Source of the DNA: Neospora caninum Liverpool
Lineage: Eukaryota; Apicomplexa; Conoidasida; Eucoccidiorida; Sarcocystidae
Length of the DNA stretch: 64,000 bases
Direction: 5' to 3'
Assembly (NCBI RefSeq): GCF_000208865.1
Contig: NC_018394.1
Location: forward strand, 3,971,797 to 4,035,796
Notes under the pieces: model-generated
What the model saw: only the letters and a program-made list of their open reading frames with translations
What the model was told of the DNA's origin: nothing
The model's database searches: none
Made by a program: the position numbers and the translations under genes
Shown here: piece by piece, positions 25,141 through 37,600 of the stretch
Position numbering within the stretch: position 1 is the first letter of the stretch
How the letters are laid out: every line of letters starts with the position of its first letter

Positions 25141-28100
25141 TCGAAGCAGAGAAACGTGCCGTGAAGACAGATTTTAAAACAGCGTGTACCACAAAGAAGG
25201 TTGGCTAGTCTTCCCGTCATTTCTTCTCTGTGCCGTTGGACTGAGGTGCATCCATCGCTTCTCAACGGTGTACGGTGAAGCCAGCTATAGCTATCTGACA
25301 GCGTTTACTGATGGAAGAAATTTTCATGTGACAAAGAAGCACGGAACCAATGCGGAAGAAAACACACTTTTTAACGTCCGTGGACGTCTCTTCTCGCCAA
25401 AAAAAATTCAGTGCAAGTGTATTAGTTCTCTCCCTTCTCGGTGACACGTAGTTGGTTGGTCTCCTCCAGAAGCCACTGGCGTGTGGAGTTCGCAGATGCC
25501 AGCATCATACATAAGGACCTTAGTCACGCAGAAACATTGGGCGGCCGCTAGGATGTGTCTCACCTAGGAAATCTGAATCTGTTTGCAATCCGTTTTGTTT
25601 GCATCACGTAAAGCGCTCTTGAAATGACAGCATCAGTGGCCGCAAAGAGAGAGGACAGCAGCAGATGTTGGGAGACGAGAGCTGTTGAACTACACCTGGA
25701 AAAGTCGTGGGGCTGCGCCAACCAGAGGGAACTGACTTCGACGAGAGAAGCAGTTACCAAGAAAAGAGCGTGCTCAATGCCTTGAGCGACACTGAGAAAG
25801 AAAAAGCATCCAGTTAGTTAGGATTGTGCACCGCCTGAAGGAGCGGGGCCTTGCATTTGGAAATCTAGCTTCGCTGCTACGAACCGAAAGAACAGATTTC
25901 AGCCCGCTGCCATCGAGTCTTGGTATAAATAAAAACTTGCTGCGAAGACAAATACGAAACTTTAGGACCTATAGACCGTTTGGAGCCTGGAACCACGCAG
26001 AAGGAAAGTGCTTGTTGAAAGTTTAGGTTTTCCATGAAATCTATTTGGAAGAAGAAAAAGTCATGGTTCAACCCAAAGTTTTAAGGGGTTTGTCTTGAGG
26101 TTCGGCAGTGTTTGTACGAAAGCTGGTTATACTGAAGAGTCGGGAAATTATGGGCAAGTGAACCCCGTTTTTCACCTAAATGTGGTTTTAACTCATCGAA
26201 TTTTCCAGACCGAAGGAGACTTCGAAACGCTTACCTGACACATTCGTCTTCCTAGATTTTGAGTGCTGAAGTCAACTGCTGGTCGCCACACACTCTAGCG
26301 TGTGCCTGGGGAACGCTCCAACGGAAAATCCACGCTGCACACCAGCATTCATCAGAGGATGAGTGCAATTTCACATATTGATTTTTGTTTCAAAAAGAAA
26401 AGCGAAAAAAACGCTGACTTTCGCTTTTTTGAAGGTTTTCGGTTTGAAGTCGCAGGCCAAGTCGTGGTCGCCGTTAGGTCGCAATTGGTCGAACATCCAC
26501 ACTCTCAGGTTGGCCTCCCCTCCCCACAACATCTCTCAGCGCAGCGGTTACGACAGAACGCATCAATCTTTCGCCTTTTACTAAAGATTGCCGTGTCGTC
26601 TCCGCATCCAATGCGTCTGTATACCAATTTTTGGGGCGCTTCGGCGCCAACAATGTTTCTCTGTTTTTCGAGTGTCGGAGGAGACTGCGACGCAGTATCT
26701 AAAAGCGGGAGAAGGATGTCCCCTGGGCCCACCTACTGTGACTCCCGTTCCCGTGCAACCCAACTCGGACTACCCGGTTCACTTCACGCAAGCGTCGTTT
26801 CTACCGTAGCTACGCGTTATGCGCCAACGCTTACGGAACACCGCGCTCTAAACTTCCTCAGATCACATCCAACATCTCCCCAGTAGTTGCCCCCCATTTC
26901 TACCTTCGGAACATCCCTACAATATGAGAGGCATTGCCGAACGTGCTTAGGGGAAACAGAAACGCATCAATAACGTATCTGCCACTTTAAAGCTGCATTA
27001 ACCGCCGGTAAGACTTGATATGCCTCTGCGACCTGGATCCCTTTACGCTGTACAGTTCAAAAAGAACGTTGCAAATTAAACCGAATGCCCGTGCTACATC
27101 AACAGAAAAAGTGTGTGCGGCGTCCCCAGACTTGTGCTCCTTTTACACACAGATAACTGCCGTACGTACTACGCCTGATAGTGTGTCACTTCTACTAGAC
27201 GTGCAAAAAAACCCACGACCCGTCAAGAGAAAAACCTTTGCCATTTTCTGATTGAAATGAAAATTGATGGCAAGCGCGCGAACGCAACCTGCCGCTACCA
27301 GAAATTCTGCAGTTGGCACCCCCGATTGGGAGCCCATAGCTCATCACAGCAGCAGAGTGCAGTGCCCTGCTCCGAACTACGACAGGGTGATGCGTGAGCC
27401 ACCCCGAGCGCCTGCCAGGTAAGTTTAATTAACCAGTCTGCTTAGCAACACCACATGCATTGGCCATACATGGCGCATAGGTGTGGGGTTTGACCGCAGG
27501 GAAGCCTCTGCGCGAGCCTCGGAGATTTGTGAAGCGTTTCGGAAGAAAATTTCTCAAAGCTGTATGAATCCACATCGACCCATGTCATATCAAATTCCTG
27601 TTGGCAACGAGAATGCCGTCTAGTGGCGGTCAGTTCTTTTCCTTGCACACTTCCTTGCCGATCGGGTGTGCGACAAAACGAGCCGTGCGGCATGCGACAT
27701 ACATAAACAGACCGACGCTGGAACAGATGCCTCAACCCATTTCATTCCTACCACAGCATACACAAAAGGAAAGTAAGCATAAATCGAAGTGCGCAGAAGA
27801 TTGCCGCTTGAGGAATGAACACCTGTCTCCCGGAACTAGAGCCAGAAAATTCTACTCCCCCCACGGGCTGCTCAAAACGCGTTTGCCGCCCTAGAGGCAT
27901 GTCGTGCGCACATAAGCAGGCGGCGATAAAGTAAAAATGGACGTGATTTAGTCTTTTCTAGCCGCGGAAATATTTAATCACACCGGAGCCAGAGAGAAAC
28001 TGAGGCCTATACGGACAAACAGGAGCGCACGTTCTCCTTTCTCCGCCAGTGAAGACATGACTCCGATGTGGAAGGCGTGAGGGGCCACAGCGTGGGGTCG

Positions 28101-29103
28101 AGTACCAGAAGAATTTTTGCCGTAGGTTGCGTATTGCACCAAATCTTATCCAGCATCTCGCGTCACTAGTAATTGCCCAACAAACACATCCCGAAAGGAG
28201 TATTCTCCTGCCATGCTTGCGTGCACATAGAGGGAATGAACTGCGGCGACGGAGGCGTTCGAAGGACTCTCCAAAACACATTGTCTCGTGGCCTTCACGG
28301 TTGCCCAGGAACTACCGAGTTGCAGTGGATTTCCACAGGCGTCGCTTTAACGTTGACCCAATTGAAGTGCCAGTCCGGCAGCTGATTCTTTGGCTGCTGG
28401 AAGAGCTCCTGCCGTTCACGTGCCGCGGTCCCGCTCGACGATCCTTCTTGTGATTATCGGGCCGGGGAATAAATGTAGGTGTGTTACAAATCGATACACA
28501 ATTTTTTGCTTCGTCCATAATCAACGCTTTCTTTCTGGCGAAGTATCATTCCAACACATCGTACACCGTAGCCGACCCCGGTCGGTCGAGCAGCATCCTG
28601 TGCCCATAGAGCATGACGGCGCCTTCCTGGAGCAGGCAGCAAGAGATCAGGCCCAGGACACCCAAAAACGATTCGATGGCCACGCTCGTGACACCATGAT
28701 TGCTTTTCGAACCTACAGTAGACTAATTTTCGTCATGTTATCTGGAACTGCCTCGTGTGCCTTTCGATTCTCGTGTTCTCATGTCGTCCAGTAATACCGA
28801 GAGGAGTCCGAGTTCGTCTTCTTTCGCCGCCTTTCATTCGCACAACGTGGATCGCGTGGAAACGAGTCGTGCTCGGCGATAAAACGCGATAGTCGTGAGA
28901 ATGGAACTACGCAACGTGCGTGTACAGCTTTTGTTTATGCCTGTCGGTGTGGCAAGGACTACTTCTTCAAGGTCCTGCGTGCACACTACAGGGATAACTT
29001 AGAAATCACTGCTCGTCATGTTAATGCAGTGAAAAGTCCGGAGATGTGTTATGGGGAACCTCTCTGACCCTCTTTTTGCTAAGAGTTTTCAGCAGGCAAC
29101 CGC
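25141..29103. other. Protein-gene-free stretch, left part
   Basis: Only short unrelated ORFs occur (longest about 194 codons at 26302-26886, without known motif). Composition is less GC-rich and less repetitive than in the gene regions. I see no RNA gene before the tRNA. Confidence 0.55.
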
Positions 29104-29175
29104 GGGCTGATGGTGTAGGGGTATCACGTTCGCTTCGCATGCGAAAGGTCTCGGGTTCAATTCCCGATCAGTCCA
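29104..29175 (+). tRNA. tRNA-Ala (anticodon CGC)
   Basis: A 72-base cloverleaf without intron. The acceptor stem 29104-29110 (GGGCTGA) pairs with 29168-29174 (TCAGTCC). It contains the third-position G:U pair that marks alanine tRNAs. The D arm is GTG/CAC. The anticodon stem TTCGC/GCGAA encloses loop TTCGCAT, giving anticodon CGC for codon GCG. The T arm is TCGGG-TTCAATT-CCCGA. The discriminator base is A and CCA is not encoded. Internal A and B boxes for RNA polymerase III are present in the D and T arms. No strong T-run follows within 20 bases; TTTATTG lies farther down. Confidence 0.97.
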
Positions 29176-31471
29176 TTGCTGCATGTGCTGTTTACAGAGG
29201 AGAAAGTACCAACATGAATGTGCATTTTATTGTTATACGTTCACAGAGCCATGGCATGAGCTCCTTTCAGACAGAGAAGATAAATGAGCGTACGTTTTCT
29301 GTATAGCCTGTTCAATATCGTTCGACCTCATGTGTAATACCAAGTTTTCTGCGGCGGTAGGGAGGTAAACATTGCCAGTAGCTGATACATCCGGAGACCT
29401 CGATATTCTTGTAATGTCAGTTTGGTGTCTTTTCTACCGAAAGGGTGACAACAAAATTATGAGAGTCTAACAAAAAAGCACACGAAGGCAGCCTGGTCAC
29501 ATTTCGAGTCATCGTATTATGGTGCTAACAGTAACTGGTTCATTTGTCTTTCTTCACTCCTCCGCTGGTACGGTTTTTCTTCAACGTCCCCAGTACGTAG
29601 AGTGCCTCGTTCTTGTGCTGCTGAGGCCTATCTTTCACGCTCATGCTTTTGACCTTGCCACGGGGCATGCCCGGGGGGTGGTACATACTCCGAAGCAAAG
29701 GAGAGCTCTGCTAAGCTCCGTGTTTATGAAAAAGAAAATGGAGAAGTGCCGGCCGTCAGTAGTGGACATGAATCTATGGTTCGCTGCTCTTCTTCCGTAA
29801 CGAGACCTACACTGCTCTGTCTTGCTGATTCCTGAAGAACTGCAAAACACAGCTGCTTCCAGGCAGCTAGTTTTCCTCATGAGAGTTTTTTTCCCGCCCA
29901 AATTAGGTACCGCAGCAAAACCATCAATCAAACGCTTCGGAACTACGGCTAGAAATATCGGTAGATATTGGTAAAGACCATTATCCAGAGACGAATGCGG
30001 CGTCGGTGCACGAAGAAATGCATCAGTAGGGATAGCATCGTACACGCAAATAATTGCAAAGCCATTCGTTTTGCAGGCGGCAGGGAAAATCACAAACAGA
30101 AAAAAAGAGAGGGACCACTAGAGGGGAACGAGGCGCTGACTGTACAGTTCGTCCCGTGCGATGTGTACGATCAGACACATTTTAGAGCTCCCACTTCACA
30201 TGAACTTTGTTTTGCTAAAGACTGTAGGCACAAGTCGTTTGGGGGCGTGCAATTTTTTTCTAGGGAGGCACAGAAGTAAAGCGGCCTTGGCATGGCGACC
30301 GGAGCAAACGGAGCGCGCATGACAACGACAGTTTCTGCCTTTGTCGAGCTCCTCTGCCGCAAACATTGTTGAAGTGGGGGCACTGATGTGCCACAGTTTG
30401 AGCCACGAGGTGCATTTGTGTAGGGGGGAAATCCGTCTGGAAGTTCTATGTTAGGCACGTGTCGGAAATCGTTAGACGTAACGATCTATAGCAACTGCGA
30501 GTTCCCCGTCACAAAGCGCTCTTGACGAGGGTAGAAAACCAGTTTGAAGTTTGGATAACCCCAATTTCACCGCAGCTACCTTCAAGCGAAGCCTGTCAAA
30601 GTAATGTACTTTTGACATAAAAGCTGCTGATAAAATGCCTGGAAATTGCCGAGAACATTAGGTGTTCTCCTGAAAAGAAGGTAACTTTTTGCTCTTAAGC
30701 GACACGATAAAACCAATCTAAAAGTCTGGAAGACGTCGGCCTTTCTATCCGTGTAGGGAAATTGTTTACTTCTGGATAAACATACTAGAAGCATACCGCT
30801 GGAACAGGTTGCCCTGTATGCCAGAAAATGTATATATATCTCAAATTTGCAAACTGAGCAACAGAATCTCGTGATTTGAAGAGTAACTGATTAGAATCCA
30901 GCAAGCTACTGATGGCGACGAATCGCACAGCTGAAACAAACAACACTAAAAAGAATTAAATTTTATGTCGTTCAGAATCATCCTCGCCATTGGAGCAGGC
31001 GGCTTTCACCAGCTGCCCCAGTATCATCAAAGCTGCCCTGTGGAAGTCAGTCAGAGACGTCCATCGCACAGGGAGCCTCCCTTCAAGGGATGGCGGGATG
31101 TACAACTCATCTTCACGACTTAAGGTGTTGTCTGTCGCTGTGCAGGTGAACAAGCGGATCTACTATAGAAGTGATCCTGTTCGAGTACAGTCGACGAAAG
31201 ACAGAAGGTGTGGGGCCAGCGCACCCCCCTCTAGCAGGAATGGCAGATTGAGACAAAACGGGGACAAAAAGCTGCACCGCCTAAAGAAATTAGAAGGAGC
31301 TGCAGTCAACTCAGACGCGGCGGTAGGGCTGCCCGTTCACACATGCGTAACGCCGCCAAGGCGATCGAATGTAATTTTTAGTTTTTTTGAGGGAGTTAAA
31401 AGTGGAGGTAACGTAAACCGATAGCGGATTTCTGCGTTTTTTTCGAGTTGTTAACCCCGAGGGGTCGAAAG
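29176..31471. other. Protein-gene-free stretch between tRNA and U2 snRNA
   Basis: No coding gene or further RNA gene was recognised. ORFs are short and lack family motifs. Confidence 0.55.
31440..31471 (-). terminator. Hairpin just downstream of U2 snRNA
   Basis: On the U2 strand the 3' flank contains CCCCTCGGGG followed about 15 bases on by an A-run. It could assist 3'-end formation. This is inferred from position only; no coccidian U2 3' box consensus is known to me. Confidence 0.3.
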
Positions 31472-31660
31472 GGTGCACCGCTCTTCCTGGGAGTGCAGGA
31501 GGAAGGCGACGCTTGAGGAAGGCCTGAGCAAGCTCAGGGACCGAACCTCCCCAAACAAAAATTGATGTGACATAGTTGGGTCCAGTTGGACCCATATCAG
31601 TTGTCACACTGATAAGAACAGATACTACACTTGATCATAGCCAAAAGGCCGAGAAGGTAT
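31472..31660 (-). ncRNA. U2 spliceosomal snRNA
   Basis: U2 base-pairs with the intron branch point during splicing. Read on the minus strand, the 189-base gene starts ATACCTTCTCGGCC and keeps the nearly universal 5' block CTTTTGGCTATGATCAAG. The branch-point recognition element GTAGTA in TGTAGTATCTGTTCTTATCAG follows. A perfect stem IIb hairpin (GGGTCC-AACT-GGACCC) comes next, then an Sm site (AATTTTTG), stem III (CCTGAGC/GCTCAGG) and stem IV (CTTCCT/AGGAAG). The end is GGTGCACC, as in human U2 (188 nt). The 5' end is set by resemblance and may be off by a few bases. Just past the 3' end is a CCCC/GGGG hairpin. A duplicate elsewhere in the genome cannot be excluded, but no element looks decayed. 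Confidence 0.97.
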
Positions 31661-34600
31661 GAACAGCCTCTGGTGTTGAAAGAGCCCACCCAGTCGCGGC
31701 CAGAATCGGCGCATAGTACTGGAGCGGAGACAAAACGGATCTTGTCGGTGATTCAGGGGGCATCTTGGAAAAAAAAGGGCTGATTGTGGAAATGTATTAA
31801 GTTTTGGCGTTCCTCATGGCCCCAAAGTTTGGCAATTGTTCTCCTATTTTATAAAAGAAAGGTTGCTGTTAGGTTGTCGCAATTTTCCCTCTGGTTACAG
31901 GCCGCGAATGCCGCCAATCGATTTGAGTGGCGGCTGTTGCTGCGTGAGTGAGTAGAGTGAATCCTCTGGCGGCGAGGCAGAAAATGGATAATGTGTTGCT
32001 GTTTGCGACCCGTTAAACACCCTCTGCATTCACGTTCTCCCTTAGAGCCGTTTAACGATCCAACTATTAACCGCTCTGACATTTATAGCTGTTTTTCGCT
32101 GACCGTGCTACCCTCTGTACAGTTTATCTGCTCCTAGTGACCACAGTTTCTTCGAGAGAGCTGCCGCCAGTTTTGACGTAGGGGATGTAACTGGTTCTCA
32201 CCAACGCCACCCGCGATTCACAGCCGACCACCTAGGGAAGCAGCTGCTACTGAATCCCCCGAAGTTCCGTGGCGAGAGCAAGGAGACGGGGTGTGTCAGG
32301 CTCTTCCTGTGCCCGGCGGCATCACCGCCGGCGCCCTCTGGTGCCCCGGTTCCTCTGCGGGTCTCATGCAGTGGGTGGTGAGGGACGAACTGCGTGTACC
32401 GCTTTCCCTTTCACTTCTTCTTTACGTTGGGAGCATTTGAGTTGGTCATCGGGACAAACAACGCTCTCCTGGAGCATTGCCGTAATTTTCTTGGTTTTGT
32501 CTAACCCGTATGCGGCAAAGTTGCCCGGCCCGGTGGCTGCCTAACGATACTTGTACATACTGTCCCTCACACGATGGACACCTCGAGATATTCATCCTTT
32601 CGTGATCTATTGGCACATGCCAGCCGGCTTTAGCATCGCCTCTCCTCTCGTGACCGCAGCGCATATGTTACCTGTGAGCAGGAAGCAGGCCTGGCCGTTC
32701 TCGTTCCTTGTACCCGTCTCAAGTCCTACCGGAGGCAGCAGGACGTGTACCCTTGGAGAGAGCGTGGTCATTTGTTTGACGACGAAAGCTCCTGCTTTGA
32801 CATGGTTGTCCGGGTTGCCTGCCCAGAACTACCCACTCCGGTTCAGCAGGGTTAAGCCAGTCTTCTCAGTGTTTCAGGCTTTCTTTTGACTTCCCACAGC
32901 TGCGGCGTCTACCTTTTTCGGTGTATCAGTGCAGCCATCAGTGAAGTTCTGTGTATTTCCATCCGGCAACGTCTTTCCCAATCCTGCGTCTCATTCGTTG
33001 ACTTCGCAGCAGAGACGGCATAAGAACACAGCCAACTCGATGTTTCCTTCAGTTGACTTAAAACAAAAGCCCCACGCGAAGGTGTTGTGTGCAAAGCTTC
33101 CCGTAGCTGCTCCGGTGAAAAACCTTTAAAAAGAAAGCAGCAACCTGCGTTTCAGCCCCGTCTGATGGGCAGAACCTCAAGACACAACACTACACACGGG
33201 ACGCGATCCCCCGGTCTCTCTCTCGTGGACTTGCCACTCCCTGACTCTCGCAGACTCGCCGCATGGACACCAAGTTGTCTCCTAAGTGTTTGAAGAAACC
33301 CTGCGCGACTTTGGACGAAACAGAGAAAGCAGAGCTCCACGAGCCGCAAGGAATCGATGCGGCCTGTGGAGTGTGCATTTGCCCCTGCTCATTCAGGAGA
33401 CCATACTGTGTGTTTTTCGCCAGCTGAGCCGAAAAATTTAACCGAATTTCCCACACGCTAAGTCCCTTGGAGGGGAAAAAACGAGGGGAGGCGTTCCTTC
33501 TTTTTCACCAAGGAGGTGCGATGTGTAACTATCACTGGGCATCACTAGCCAGGCAGCATGCCAGGAACCAGAGAAACAGGCTGTCTTCTCCGTAGTCAAA
33601 GAAACACAGCCATCTCGGCAACGTTCTTCACAAGCTCGATGCGAGAAGGAGTCGCGGGTTCAAGCAGCACAGTGGAAGCGGAAAAGAAAGTGGAAGAAAA
33701 TGCAGGAAGCGCATGCAAACAGCAGAGAGCCGTCCTTGCTCTCCTCGTGGGGAAGTGCCGCTAGCACTGCCTGTGGCCTTCGCCATTCCCGAACGGAAGA
33801 ACGCCGTCCACGGCAGAAATGGTGAATGTGCCGATGAATTCTTACACGCTCGAGCAGCAGCAATTGAAGCGTTCTCGTTTTCACACGGTTTCCGGAAACT
33901 GATTGGTAGCCGGAGACAGGAAGCGACGACGGAAACCAAATGGACACAAGACACCAGAGAAACACACAGCAACCAAGCCGCAAAAAGCGCAGAACAAAGC
34001 GGGCAGAGGAGGGAAACTGCAAAAGTCGACAAGCGGAAAAACGGGATAGGAGAGCGCAGAAGACAGCGAATAATCAGCCAACGAACTCACTGGGGAGCAT
34101 AGCTCCGACCAAACACACCCAGAAGTACTTGGGAAAGCAGAAGCTGGCCTTAAAAGAAGCAACACTGGAGAGGAATGAGACGCCGGCGCCGAAGACACAT
34201 CGCAGACAAGAGAGAACCCCCCACAGAGGGACAATACTGTGGTGACGCGCGTCTCTCCTCGTACCCCGCGGCAAAGAGTGCATCCCTACAGACAACTCTC
34301 GCCATTTATTCCCCTCTGGAAGATAGACATTGCCCGGAGACGCTCAACTTTTCGTGTACCCGCGGTTCTCGTAGCGCTTTGCGATCTTGCGTTGCTGTTG
34401 AAGAAAAAGGAACGGAACACAGACGAAAGTCGACAATGAGCCCACCAGCAGAGATGAGGGGGCGTCTCCAGGGACGAGAAGAAGACGCAGGAAACCGAAA
34501 GCGACGCCAGCAAACCATGGCTGTTTGCTCGCACTGGACCACCAGGGGGAAAGACGTAAAACCTAGGAACGAACTTCTGAGAAGGATGCTTGGTCGAAGC

Positions 34601-34673
34601 CACGTTCGCGTCATCCAAAACGAACATCTGTCTAAAAAATTGAAGGGTCAAGCTTTTAAAAAAGCTTTACATT
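31661..34673. other. U2 upstream region and RBM34 3' flank
   Basis: The first few hundred bases (31661 to about 32000) should contain the U2 promoter, but I recognise no element. The remainder has no recognisable gene. From about 33560 the plus strand becomes purine-rich, as expected for the 3' region of the minus-strand gene that follows. Confidence 0.5.
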
Positions 34674-37600
34674 TTAGAAAGCAAAGTCGTCTCGACCTAC
34701 TTTCTTCTGCATCATCCTTCGCACCGCCGGGGAGACCCCTCGGCCGACGCCTCCTCGCCGAGCGCGTTTCTCTGCAAGCGTTTTTCCGCAAAAGAGAAGA
34801 GCGAAAAAGAAAGTTAACAAGGGGAGGCGGAAAACACAAAGGACTCGAGAGACGAACCGGACGGTCGTCAGGTCCCAAAAAGACAGGTTTTGAAGATTTC
34901 TGGAGAGAAGTTTGTTTCTCAAAGAACCGTTTCCCTCGACCTACACGAACTACATGACGGCCGCGTGCGCAGCTTTACACTGGCGACAAAAGGACGCGCG
35001 AGATGCGACAAAGAGAACGGGAAACGGAGAAGCCGCGGCAACCGATCGCAAACGGCAAGACCAAGACGGAGAGGAAAAGGAGACGAACGGAGCTGAGGGC
35101 GCAGAACGTGTGAAAAAGCTTTGCAACCCTCAGCGCCGGCAACCGCCGAGAACTTGGGAAAAAACCCACAAGAGACTTGAGCACTGGCGGGAAACGAGAG
35201 AGAGGAAGAATTCTCGAGATCACGTGAGACAGCCGGTGAAAGAGAAAGAGAAAAATGCGGGACGAGCACGAGACAAAGTAAGAGATCTCACTTTCTTTCT
35301 CGTGACGGCGCTTCGCATCTTCCATTTTTGATGTCACCTCGTCTAGTGCACGCGTCACTCGAAGAGCACGGCCCTGCAAACGAAAAGAGGACCTGACGCG
35401 TTGCATGCAGCGGCGAAACCCGACGCATGCGCTCACTCTCGAATTCGCTGGGATTCCTCTTCGGGGAAAAGACAACGGGGAGACATGTGCACAGCGGTAT
35501 AGAGGGCCTGTAGGAGGTTAACACCTACAAAAGGCCCCATGCGTATATAACGCAGGACCGAAATCTCTCATTTTACCGAATACATCTACATCTCTCTCTA
35601 TAGATATCCATATATATCCATATATATATCTACCTATATATGCATATCCACCACCTGCAAATATATATATATATATATATATATAGTTTCGGGAGAGGGT
35701 TTACGAGTGTGTTGGTCTGTTGTGGGCGAGAGCAGGCGGCAGTTGTGCCGCACTTTGGTTTCTTACTTGAAGACTCGCGACACCGTTGCTGGCGAGAACG
35801 GCCCGCGCAGCCGACACGCGGTCCTCGAAGCAGACGAAGCCGAACCCCTTTGACTCCGTCGTCACTTTGTCTCGAATGATGCGAACGGCTGGGAAACACG
35901 GCGCGGAAAAAACTCCGAAAAAGGGAGTTGAGAGCGTCAACGACATCGACAAGAGACTGGGAGACAGGACGCGCGCGCTGCCAGGGAGCCCGAATCCGCG
36001 CACACGCTGCCTCGGAGATGCAGGCGCTCTCTGCGGTGCCCAGTTCCTCGGCGACCCTCGGAAGACTCAGAGCCTGTTTGCTCGCCGCAGGCGGTCCCCA
36101 CCCAGATGTGCTCCCGCCACACAAGGAAGGCGGCGCGGGGCTGAAGCGTTATAGCCTACAGTTTATATGTACATGCGTAAAGCTAGAGGAGGCGGGAGCG
36201 ATTTTGACTGCCACGGGGAGAAACGCGTTGCGTCGCATCTTCTCAGAGGAATGCACAGTGCGACGCAAAGAACAACACCGGACAACGTTTCTTCGAGAAA
36301 AGGGCCCTTGAATGAAAAGGAGAGAGACACGTGCGCCTGACTCACCCTTGACTGCTCCGTTGCATTCGAGCGCCTTTCGCAGGTCTTCCTCGGAACAACG
36401 AGCAGGAAGGTTCCCGACGAAAACTGTTTTTTTCCTGTCGAAACGGCTGAAGACATTTTGTCCCCGCTCGCCCGCCTCATCCACGCGCAGGCGCCTATCT
36501 TGGAAAGTCGAACCCTGTGTACGGGCACAAACAAGTGAACAGGGACAGAGAAAGTGGAAACACGAAATATCCGTGTTCCAGCTTTTCCCGGCCTCTTCCT
36601 ACCACACACGGCTCTGACTCGGATGAGATGCACTGTCGCACAGCGCTGTGTGCACACCTTGTCTCTTACTTTTCTTCCGCTTGCTTTCAGACAGCGGATT
36701 CAAAAAGACTTCAGAGTTATCTCCATGCCACGCAAGGGCAACTTTCCAGTTTCTGCCGGATGGCGCAACGCAGTCTCAATCCAGTATCTCTCTGTCTGCT
36801 CTCCTCACCCATAACGCTCTCTGCTCTTTCTTCTCCTTTTCCCTTCTTGTTTTCCTTCTCCCTGTTCTTCTCTCCTCTCCTCCGTCTCGACTTCTCCCCG
36901 TCCGTCTTCTGATATTTCTGTCACTTGGCTGCCGAAAAAGGCTCTTCCCGGCCGTGAACAAACTGTTCCATCTCTCCTTCTTGTCCGCCCTAAAGCTTAT
37001 TTCCCCTTTTGTTCCCCTCCTTCATCTCTCTTCCTTTTCGCGCAGTTCCCATTTTCCCCAGCGACCCAACAGCCTCTTACGTCGTGCTGAAGGACCGCGC
37101 GGACCAGTTTCCTGTCTTTTAGCACGATGTACGCGTTCTGGAAATCCTTCAGATCCTGTTAAAGCAGAGCGCGCCCCCAGAGAGTCGGAATGTGTGCATA
37201 CATTTCGAGAAAAAACCTCGCCTTATTGACCCACGAACGATTCTGCGCTGTTCCACCGAGGAGCACACTCCGTGGGTTGACAAAGCCGCACAGAGAGCTC
37301 GGCAGTTTCTAGCAACACCCTTCTCTGGGGAGGAGACCCCCACATACACATACATACACGTGTGATACACATACATACACGCGTGATACACATCCACACA
37401 CGCGTGATACACATCCACACAAGTGTGATATATATATATATATATGTACATGTATATAAATATATCTACGTATACGAAAGAACACACAAGCACCTAGATC
37501 TGTATATGGAAGGGGGGAAAACGAGAGAGACGAAGGGTGGAAGGCTAGACAGGGACGCGTATGACAGGAGAAACTTTGGGAAGAAAGCCGCGGCCATCGA

